A stretch of 64,000 bases of DNA, from assembly GCA_035610835.1 (NCBI GenBank), contig CM069441.1:85786677-85850676 (forward strand). The letters run 5' to 3'. This document shows, one piece after another, positions 12,001 to 24,000 of this stretch. This DNA comes from Ophiura sarsii. Lineage: Eukaryota; Echinodermata; Ophiuroidea; Amphilepidida; Ophiuridae. Below the pieces are notes generated by a model. The model was given only the letters and a program-made list of their open reading frames with translations. It searched no databases and was not told where the DNA came from. Every line of letters begins with the position of its first letter. Within the stretch, counting starts at the first letter, position 1. Both the position numbers and the translations under genes were made by a program.

Positions 12001-15000
12001 TGTTTCACACCTTTCTTAACCTCCGGTACCGTCTGATTACGATACTAAAATCCAGGTCGGCAAATCCCAAATAAAGGATGAGGACAATATAGAAAACACC
12101 CATCCCACTTCCTCGCAAATCATGTTTAATTGCGCAACTGAAAATGCTCAACTGGAGAAAAAATATCTATAGTGTTTACGGTATATATGTATAGAGGTTA
12201 TTCATGGGTTGTCGGGAATATAAACTGTGTTTAAAGGAAGTTTCCCCTCAAGCACAACATTGAGCATTATTTGTTAGAAAAATAATTATCGAGCCGAAAT
12301 TGCATAATTATATAGAACAAAACACCATACTAGTCACAAAAATGAATAAACACACCCATCACTCAACATGCAATTTTTAAAATTCGCGGCGATCGAAAGT
12401 CCCGGTTTCGATGACGTAGTGGGTATCGGTGCTAAAATTTGCGCATTGGATTGTATAACTATGACCTCATCGACACTGGGACTTTAGATCGCCGCGAATT
12501 TTAAAAATTGTATGTTGAGAGAATGCGGTTTTTATTTGTTTTTGTCATAAGTGTGGTGTTTCGTTCAATATAATTACAAAAGTTGGGCTCGATAGTTATT
12601 TTTCTAACATAATTATAATGCACACTTTTATGCTTGCGGGACACCTCTTTTAAGCATAGACCCTGAATTAAGATTTTCAGAGAGAAGACACAACCTGTTT
12701 CATGATATGCAGGCCAATGTGGTAGCATGATTCATGCTATGAATTGGACGTCATGCACCGATTAAATTGATGTGCATAGAATAGGCCAGGTGCGATTCCC
12801 CTATGTAGTCCGTTTCGCACGGCTACATGGATAACGTCTGTTAGGCCAAGTAACAAAAAGTACGTGTTTCACGTCCCCGCCCGCACCGATTTTTGACGCC
12901 GCTCCAATATTTTTCATTTTTTATTTTCAAAAATTCCTTCAAAATTCCAAAAAAAAGTTCGAACAAAATCAAAAATCTGTCTTTGTTGTGTGTGAGGGTG
13001 TACATCATTTTCAACTATATTTCAATGAAGTGAAGCGAGAAACACTCGTTGGCAAAGATAGTGATATGATTATCAAAAATATTCTTGCAAAAAGCTTGTA
13101 ATTTGGCTTCTGAAAAATAACAAAAAATCCAAAAATAACAAATAGTAAGGGCCGCCCTCACTGATTTTTAAAAAAAAGTCCGGACGAGAAACACGTTATT
13201 TTTGTTACTTGGCCTTATGTGAACGGCCCATTAAAATCTGATCTGGCAGTGATTTTGGAGTTGGTAAGCTGGTAGTACATCCCTCGATTCGTGTTAATCA
13301 AAAATATTCCCTGACAAATACATTAAATGGACTAACGTTAATGGGTTTATTTCGTATTTATTTTGAATTTATGTGGGTCCTGCTTTCATATGTATTTTTT
13401 ACCTCTTTTACACACAAAAAAGGAATATGTGAAGTTAAGTGAGGTTTTATTGTGGTTAAAAGCTAAGCACTTATACTATTGTCCCGCTAAAACGGAGCGA
13501 TTAAAAGATGCTTGAATGGTCACACGTTCCACACGTTCCATGTCACTCATGGTAATAAATATTGACTGATTTTTCATGTTTACTTTGCAGAATCAAGATG
13601 CGAAAATTATTGTGATCAATATGTACCAAACGATGGCACGGAGAGTATTTTGTGAGGTGTGTTTTCCAATTTCCTATACATTAGTATTTCAGTCAAAGCG
13701 CCAACTCTAATTTCCCGCAAATCTATACGTGACTAATGATTTTGTACTGTATAAACTGAGGACCAGTCAGTTTAAAATCATATCAAATTTTGTGACATGC
13801 CACGCACGCATGATTCTTTTCGGGTTTTTTAAAAGCATCGAGTAATGGCATATATTTTGTCCGTAATACCAATTTCCTAAGTAACACACACACAATTGAA
13901 CAGTAATCTCGTAAACAAAACCCAAATATCTCAGCAACTGACTGACTTTTCTTCCTATAATAGCTGCACGATTGAAAGGATTATATAAATAGACTGACCC
14001 AGTTTTGTAAATTAGTGAAATCGTTAGAACATTACTCATCCGCATCGTTTAGGATACCCGTATAAAGCCGTTTTCATCCTGATTAATTTACACAGAGGTA
14101 AAATTCATCTTAAGGGAAGTGTCAACCCTGTTTGGCGCCAAATTTATCAAGCACTTTAACTTTTGAAGTTTAAATGTGATGTACATAAAAGTATACATTT
14201 TACTTAATGAAATAAGTCGGAGAATCCATTTTTGATATCAAATTTTACTAAAAATTGTGATTTTTACATTTTAGCCCCAAAATCACCTTTTTTGGCGCCA
14301 ACATTTTTCAGACAACCTAACAAATCAGTTTTTGATTTAAATTTTGAAAATTTCACCAAAATCATCTAAAGTCAAATATCTAGGATCTTTTTTGGTTTTT
14401 TGGCTTAAAATGTTTGTAAATATTGACCAAAAGTGTCAACAATTTGTTTTTTTATCTCAAAAATCACATTTTGCTTGACACATTTCATAAAAAAGGGGTT
14501 TGACAGTACCCTTAAATTAGGCAATATTAAACACAGTCAAAAACGATGTTTTAAAGTGAAGAAAAAATAAAGTAAATAAGTTATCAAAGTAAAGCAATAA
14601 TAGCGATGATTGAACAGAACTCTGAGATTATTTCCATAATATATGAGAAATGAAATACTTTCATTTGATCAAAGTGTAATCTGACAGCTTTGGCATTAAT
14701 ACATTGGTATTAGATATTATCATATCGATATATTTGTCAACACAGGCTTACAAATTAGGAATGACAGGTGAAAGTTACGCTTGGCTTCTACTGGGTTGGT
14801 ACCAAAAGGGTTGGTATCTCGAACAAGATGATAACATCGATTGCACCAGAGAAGAGATGAGACAAGCCGTTGAGGGCTCCCTTTACATCTCCACTGAGAG
14901 TCTATATACGGGTACCAGCAAACGACCGACCGTCTCAGGCATTGTAAGTTAGCACGGGAGCATAAATTACAAGACGTGTTGGTTTGACCGCATCAATGCA

Positions 15001-18000
15001 TCGCAAGTAATCTTTGGCTCTATAATTACATTGATTACTAAATTATAGTTCTGTGAGAACGTCCTTGGCCTTCCTGAGTATAAAATAAATTCATTTTTTC
15101 CCCAAATAATTTCACACAAATTATTAGAATAATAACAAATATCTATATTACCTAATTACCGCAATCCAAGACATTCTCAATTTTGATCATCATCTTGACA
15201 TCAATGAATATGTCGAAATATCTTTAAATAAAATCATCAAGAAATGTTAATTAATGACAAATATTGTTGAACTACATGACGATATTCCTCGTTCTCCATC
15301 ATTCAATCCACATGGATATTATGTTATTGACATTCAAACAACCATCGTTATATCTTCGTCATTTGCCAAATTTGTTCCAGATTCATTAATAAAATCAGCA
15401 ACTTGGGCCGGCAATGTCCATAGATGGTATATTGGCAATGGGTAACGCGTTATCTGAATTTCTAATAAATTAATAAATCGTCGATTAAATCATGTTAATC
15501 ATATTATGACTTACGGCACGGCAGAACTAGAACGTATGCCTTATACGCATATAAGTGTCGTAGGCAGCACTGCAGAACTTTATAGTCTGTTTGGCCATAA
15601 CGAGACAGTGACGTAACTGCGTACATTCTACTAATTCCAGCACATAACGCGCACGCCTACTCGAGGCGCTGGCGTATACACACGAGCGTTGAAAGGCGGA
15701 AGATACATATGCGTGTGACAAGCTGCGCCTGTTAAGTTACGTCACTGCCCAGAGGAAGCCAAATAGAGTATAGTACGTATGCCCCATACGCATAAGTGTC
15801 TTAGGCAGCATTGCAAAACTAGTACGTATGCCTCATACGCATATAAGTGTCTTATGCAAAACTAGAACGTATGCCCCATACGCATAAGTGTCTTAGGCAG
15901 CATTGCAAACTATAGTACGTATGCCTCATACGCATAAGTGTCTTAGGTAGCATTGCAAACTATAGTACGTATGCCTTGTACGCATTTAAGTATCTTAGGT
16001 AGCATTGCAAACTATAGTACGTATGCCCCATACGCATAAGTGTCTTAGGCAGCATTGCAAACTATAGTACGTATGCCCCATACGCATTTAAGTGTCTTAG
16101 GTAGCATTGCAAACTATAGTACATATGCCTCATACGCATATAAATAGCTTAGGCAGCTGCAAAACTAGTACGTATGCCTCATACGCATATAAGTGTCTTA
16201 TGCATCATCGCAAAACTAGTACGTATGCCTCATACGCATATAAATGTCTTAGGCATCATTGCAAAACTATAGTTCGTATGTCTTATACGCATATAAGTGT
16301 CTTAGGCATCATTGCAAAACTATAGTTCGTATGTCTTATACGCATATAAATGCAAAACTAGAACGTATGCCTTATACGCATATAAATGTCTTAGGCATCA
16401 TTGCAAAACTATAGTTCGTATGTCTTATACGCATATAAATGTCTTATGTAGCATAAATGTCTTAATTGCTAAACTAGAACGTATGCCTCATACGCATATA
16501 AATGTCTTAGGCAGCATTGCAAAATTAGTACGTATGCTTCATACGCATATAAGTGAATTAGGCAGCATTGCAAAACTATAGTACGTATGCCTCATACGTT
16601 TATAAAAGGTAAGACCTTTACGATAGGCATCAACATAATATTTTGTCACCATACGTACAAGCACCCATAAAAATTGACCTGAGAGCAATGCACAATATTT
16701 CTACATTATGAGTGAAATATTGTATTGGTCTCATTTCAAATTTTAACAGAAAATATGACACTTGAAATGATCCCAGACCCTGTGGAATAAAGATTAATGA
16801 AAGGGGTAACCGCCCTTTGATGAAGAATTCATTATGCCATGATATTGATTCTAATCTACAGACAGTGTCAGAATTTGAAACAGAATTACAAGCAAGACTT
16901 GATCAGCCCGAGAACCAGATGTTCACGTGGAATGCCCGAGCTCCGTATTCTTATGACGCTATGTGGGCTGTTGCTCTCACGCTAAATAAAAGTGTGGAAT
17001 TATTAAAAACAAAGACATTTCGCGATTTGAAGACGCGGCGTCTGGAAGATTTTACTTATGATGATTACGAAATGGCCCAAATGTTTCTAGATATTCTGCA
17101 AGACATACATTATGATGGTGTTTCGGTAAGATTGATCTTTCTTAATTCACAGCCTTAATAACAATGACCGTTTATTAATTGTCAAAATACAATGTATTGT
17201 TATTTGCCTTTTAAAATAAATAAACTGTATCACTCAATTCTTCCCAGTAGCTACTTTGGAACTAGCTACCAGTTGCGGTCCTAACCGGAAAAACTGTGAA
17301 CGGCATTAACACAGTGTCAAACCGTGGGATTCTATTTACGAACGAAAAAAACCCACCACTTATTTCAAAATCTGATTTTGAAGTAATTGAAGATATTTTA
17401 GTCTCATGATTATAAATGTAATTTGACCAAATACATGCATCTCTAGGGGAAAAAAAATCAGAGATAGAGGGCGTTACATGAAGAAGATTGTATAATATGC
17501 CTTTAAGGTTAATACAACGTAATGGCATCATAGTTGACCATCATTATGTGTTACTTTTAAGGGATCTGTGAGTTTTGTGGGTGGTGATCGAGTTGCTAGC
17601 TTTCGCATCGAACAGTTTAAGGGTAAGGATACATCGGAAAAGGTTTCATTCAGGGGTTTCATTGTTGCCAAGGACTGTGATATATCAGTTCAAAGAGAGA
17701 TTACAAGAAAGTAAAGTATGTAAAATATTACACATTTGTAATGAAAATGATTGATCAAGGAATTAATTAATTAATCAGTCTATTTTGGCCTTTACACTTA
17801 ACTTGTTGATAGATAGCTTTTCCCATACAATGACAGTTTCAAAAGTCAAGGTGGAATCACACTTGGATTTCAAGATTTAAAATGGAACGTAGTTCCGTTG
17901 ACCCTATACAATGCCTATGTTCTAATCACCAAATGATAATTAAAATTAAAGCTGTAAATGTTTTCGTCAAAATGTCCCTTTTATAGGGTTTCTATAACCT

Positions 18001-21000
18001 CGTGAATTTAAATTGTGAGCAGTGCTTATTTAAGACTCCAACAGTATATTTGGTACCGATTTTGAGTCGAATGCGAACTCCAATTTGAAATATAAGGTGC
18101 TAAACAATCGCATGAAAATAACACAAGACCTGTGCTATACAAGGAGTGATGGAGTTATATCCGATGACTAATTTCACTATTTTAAACGCAAAACATCCTT
18201 CATATGACAATCCAAAATGTTCCTTTCTTCTTTAAATAATACATTTGGCTTTTAACAAGAATTTAGAAGGCTATGTAAACTGATACTATTTCTTAAATTT
18301 AATGTACCCATACTGATCTCTGCTGCATTTGACCGGCAGCATTTGTTGTTTTGTTTAATACCTTATAAAATAAAAAGAGAATCGTACTAATCAATCACTG
18401 TGTTAATAGATCAATTTGAATGTTATTGTAAGGGATGGCATCCAGATTGGTATGGATTGAAAACCGTCGAACGGAGAGGGTAAACGCAATGAGATAAACG
18501 GGCAGTTTTGTATAGATAAACGGAATGCAGTTAAAGAATGACCCGCAAATACGAAAAATAATGTTTGCTCCGTCGTAATTGCCCAATTATAGGTATTGAT
18601 CGATCGATATAGTATATTGTCCGCGTGTAATTGGTCAATAGTAAAGCAAACCAATTATCGGATAACAATAGGCCACTTCTCACCGTTTGTTTGCTTACTT
18701 CCCCGTGTGTCAATTCGGTGTTTCGGGAAATGCGTTTAGCGATGGTCATCGAACGCAATGAACAACTCCCTAGTACATACAGCCAATGCGTTTTGTCAAT
18801 GCGTCGAACGTTTTTCAATCCGTATGAATCTGGATGCCGTCCCTAACGACACGACCATTTTTGTATTTTGTGCACAGCATCATGCGATACAGGTTGGCAC
18901 GGTTATGGTGACGACTGTTTTTCCTACGTGGTTAACTGGTTACCATTTGATCTAGCCAATGAACAATGTTTACATCATGGTGGTTATTTAACAACCATCA
19001 TTAATAGAGAAGAAGAACAACTCCTAGTTGACATTTGGATGCGATGGGATTTACAAGAAAAACCTGATTCATGGTAGGTTATTTATATTGTATACAAAAC
19101 TGTTAATTTCCTGGCAACAAAGCGATTGTGTTTTGAAAATGTCACAGACGTCAGTGCAACATGTTTGAAGTTTGATTTGAAACTATATCAATATCAAGTT
19201 ATCAATTAAACGATGTAGTCAAATTTCTCCCATTTCTAACTCCACTTACACACTTAATAATAACTGAACTCACTACACATGCTATATACTTTTTTATTCT
19301 AACTTACTTGACAATTTTGATTAGCGTATTTTTATTTTTTTCGTATGGAGTGCATGATGTTATATAAAACATATTTTTAAGTTGAAAATCGTATAGCCCG
19401 TGAAAAGTATAATTATCTTAACACAATATGGATTATTTATTAAAATTGCTGGTAGTAATTAAGCATTTTGAATAAGTAATAACATTGCGTTATTATTGTA
19501 TTTATGTATTGAATGTATGACGTGCAAATGAATTAAAAAATAAACAAAAAATAAATAATATACTATTATTTAATAAAACCTCCTAAAACAATCTTACACT
19601 CTGTCGAGTAGGGGTGTGTTGACCTCCACTGAAATTGATGATTTATACATTGACATTAATTTTGATTTTAAGTTATTAGTAAGACAATGATCAAACTAAG
19701 AAAATAATGTTTCCAGGAGTTGATATATATCTAAGTCAGAGAGATGCGATATTGATGCTGCAATTATACTTGGCTCGTAGAACATTTTTCCCCTTTGTCT
19801 TGAGAACGTGAAGATATTCCAATTTATCAGGCGCACGTTTGTAAGTAAAATAATTTGAGGTTTTTCGAATGGAATAAAATATGTTATATAAATTTGATTT
19901 ATCTCAGTTCATGCTACATAAAACCTTTTAAAATAGGTATTGCACTCCGTTGAGTATGCGTGACGTGTGTAGACTTTCACTTGAATTTATTTTAAATTGA
20001 CATAGATTTTGATTTTAATTTATTTGTAAGACAGCAATTAATAATAGAAACAAAAAAGAAAATAATGCATCTGGGAGTTAATAATATATCTAAGTCAGTG
20101 TGATACAAAATTGAAGCTGCAATGGCTTGTAGAGCAGTTTGATTTCCGCGTTCTTTAAGATTGTGAAGATATTCCAATTTATTAGGTGCATCTTTATTTC
20201 TAAGTGAAATGGAGTATTCTGAGTTTTTGTATGGAATAAATGATGATATACTTCACTTGATGTAAATTAATTCATGCTACATTGAACCGTTTAAAAAAAG
20301 TCTTACACTGAAGTATGCGTGTCTTGGCCTCCACTTAAAATTGATTACTTATAATGAACTGATTTTGATGAAGGCCTATATGTACCTTTAGTAAGACTTG
20401 GCAAATAACAGTAAGAGAATAATGCATCAAGGAGTTTATGGTATATAAGACAAATAGACAAAATATTGGTGCTGTAATTTTAATTTTATTTTTCCCCCTT
20501 GATGCAGCTACATTGGACTGGTATGGAATGGCAGCGACTATAAATGGCTAGATCCAGGTGGCGTTGTTGATGTGATATGGCTGACAAAACACTTCGAATT
20601 ACCACCCTCGCCTCCCTATCAACGACGATGCGTGAGTGTTGATTTTAGCAGAAATGGTAAATGGACTGCTACCAATTGTTCTAAGGCAATGCCATTTGTG
20701 TGCAGAAAAAACAAAGGTAAAGTCAAACTTATTATTTATTGGTAAGGGTCTGTTTTATTTTTTAAGGTATGTATTGACCAGTTCGTCAAACGAACAAATA
20801 ATTAAGTATTGACCAAATAAATAAAAGAACAACATTTTGAATGATTCTTTTTTATGATCATTTACTTGTTGAGACATGTGGAGTTATAATATCTGATAAA
20901 AATAGTGAATAAATCACAAATTTCAATTAATGGTGGACAAGATAAATCTAAAATGTGATAAATACTTTCTTTTGTTTTGGTTTTTAGAATTTCGCTTATC

Positions 21001-24000
21001 GATTTCGTGTACAATCTAGATTTCATATGGAAGCAACCTTCTCAGACCAATTATCCAAATTTTCTGACGGTTTAACTAGACCAAGTTTTTATTGGGGCAA
21101 GAAGACACAATAAAGACCAATCGAAAATTATGATCAATACTTCCTTTTATCAAGAGAGGGTCGTATCAATCTTATATATAAACCAACCAGAACATGTAAT
21201 AATAGTGGGTGGGGTACCGCGCCATTTTGCGCGATATTTTGCGAAAATGATCGTGGTTATCACGTAATACGTACAGTGGAAAAAATAATTTACACTGTTT
21301 TAACAAAATGCACTATGGGATTGTGTTACCAGCCTAAAATTAAAGTGGTCGCAAACTTGCTTACAATTGTATATTAGCCTAGCTATAACAAATTAAAAGT
21401 GACATCTCTGAAAGTGTGCAAAGGAGAAATTGTTGGGCACACTGGTAAAATGATTTAACAACAAGTTTTGCTATCATTATCAATCTGAAATCAATCTAAA
21501 TAACTTATTTATCGAGCAATAATATAATTGTTTACGCATTTTAATTGTTTAGATACAAAGTTAAATAAATCAAGAGTTAAATGATAGATAAATAAAATAA
21601 AAAGAAACTATAAACGCATGGGCGGTCTTTATTATTAATAAAAATTGACATAACAATGATGTTACATTAATCCACCATCAAGTTTAAAAGATAGAAAAAT
21701 AAAAGGATAACAAGCAATTTACGGGAATCGAACCCGTGATTGCCGATTGCCAACGACATGGCCAACGTATTCACGCCACAGAGACCAATGAGAATAAATG
21801 TGATAGTTTAATTATTTAGCCATTTCCATTTATTTATAACGAACAGATTTTTATTGTGCCATTTTTGCCAAATGTGTGTGTTTCTTTCGCACAAAATGTG
21901 TTTATAATGTGATTATACTCCTTATTTTTGAAAGAACGGAAACAAACGTTGATATTTTCGAACACAAAAAATGTAATTCTACATTGCCGGCAAACACTCT
22001 GTTCAAAGGCACAAAAAGTGGACTTGTTTTAAGCATTTTTTTGCAATTGTGAGGTGTGTGGATCGTGTTTCTTTATCAAATTGGTTAGAAATCCATCCAT
22101 TTTAGAACATCTGAAATTTAAAGTTGACCCTTACACCTGGGAAAGTATGATGCCAAGGGCATATATTTTGCACGTAAATCCAAAACAAAGTTAAGAAAAT
22201 CGACCAAAATATGACGTCATGACCATTGCTTCGGGACAAAATGTCGCGGTACCCCCCCCCCCTTATGTATTTATTTCTAACCCCAAATGTTATGTCATGT
22301 CCACAATAGTCACTGTAGAGTTACATGTATTTCTCTTTATCTAGAATTTCTTGAAAAGCAAATTGGGATATATTCTCCGGACGATGGGGGCAGTATAGAG
22401 CTGTTTGAGAACATAACATGGGCAGGTAATTATCGGTTGCTACTGATGTTATTGTTACAGTAGACTTGAAGTAAGTGGCATATCGGGATCATGATCTAAC
22501 AACATTGTTACTCTGACGGGTTAATAAGAATGATATTTAGTGTGTTATATTTAGAGAATAAAGGTATTGTTTTTAGACCGTACCCGTGTTATATTGTCTG
22601 ACATAAATGCGGACGATAGTATTATTTTAAGTAGAACAACGACGCCGCAGGCGGAGTTGTTCTACGCAAAAAATAATACTATCGAACGCATTTATGTCAG
22701 ACAATATAACACGGGTACGGTCTAAAAACAATACCTTTATTCTCATTCTTAAACAATCATACTTTAGACATTTATCAAAGAAATAAGAACATTTTATTGT
22801 CCACATTTGACAATTTTTACCCCTGCTAGGATCGAATAACCCACAAACATTCCATCCAATCACATGCGATGAGTAAACCATGCGTAAGCGTCGCGCCGGC
22901 ATAAACGCTGGAAAAGCGCTAAAGACGCACTGTAGAAGTTCGCGTTATGGAGCAAACCACGCATTGTGAAGGTCGGGCGCACTGTTAAAACGTAAGCCCC
23001 ACCTCCCCGTGTTCTATTGTCTCATCTAGATGTCGCCGATTTCTCTGAGAACCAATGAGATTGCTTAAACTTTCTTAGCTGTTTAAGAATATACATTTAA
23101 GGTTTTCGTAAATGATTAACATGTACACAATAGTGAGGGTGGGGTACATGTATTGTGACGTACTAGGAACACGTTGACTTAGTAATCAGGTTATTTTGAA
23201 ACTCTTTTGCAGGAGGCAAAGTTCCTTTAGACCACACTCCAAAAATAATAATCAACATTGTGCGGATTCACGAAGGAATCGATTGGTATCTCTACACAGC
23301 CATGTGTCTTCTAGCCGGAATTGGAATTGTATTGGCGCTATTCTTTCTTGCATTCAACATTTTTTATCGAAATCAGAAGTATGTATCTGATGGTCTCGAT
23401 TTATTTCAATTCGATTCTTTTTTCAAAATCAAAATAAGTAGTTTAAACCCAATAATAAACTATAAAAGACATACACAATATTATAAGCCAGTATAGGCGC
23501 ATACCAGATCCGATCTTATAGCATGGTGTAAAGATTTATCGATTCGGATGCAAGGGATGACTCGCCATAGGGTTTTCCGTTGAAAGTAAATGAATACACA
23601 TTATGGTTGAGAATGTAAACAGTTGGATCATTCTGACACTCTTTCTATTCCCTTTTTAACTGGGGGTCTCTAAGTGGCGCAATTTAGACAATTTGCCAGT
23701 CTGACATTTCCTTAGCAATAGAGGGCGCTGCAATATAAAATATATAATGGTAATTTTACTCTTGATATCCATGCTCACAAAACAATTTCATTTCCAGAAA
23801 AAGGCTACATTGGTATTCAAATGCATTCAACATTATTGTTAACAACTATAAAACAATTCCTACCGCTTTAAAAAAGCAGTTCGATAGAATGTATGATCGA
23901 TACCTTGTTATTATGTTCATATTTAATGTATGTTTTGTTCAATGTCATTTATTCACAGATTTGTAAGAATGTCAAGTCCAAACTTGAATAATCTGATTAT

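Noticed and set aside
16107..16581. Open frames with THINxLGSIAKL repeats
   Set aside because: They arise from the satellite units and have no start or splice context.
15530..16610. CRISPR-like regular repeats
   Set aside because: Spacers are not unique, unit length drifts, and the context is a spliced animal gene.
17562..17716. Alternative 3' end of copy A at the TAA after exon 17562-17622, giving a soluble VFT
   Set aside because: The read-through sequence has no counterpart in copy B, while the phase-1 donor is conserved.
21718..21787. Functional tRNA gene on the minus strand
   Set aside because: tRNA-like T-arm only, inside a putative transposon; more likely a SINE or pseudogene.
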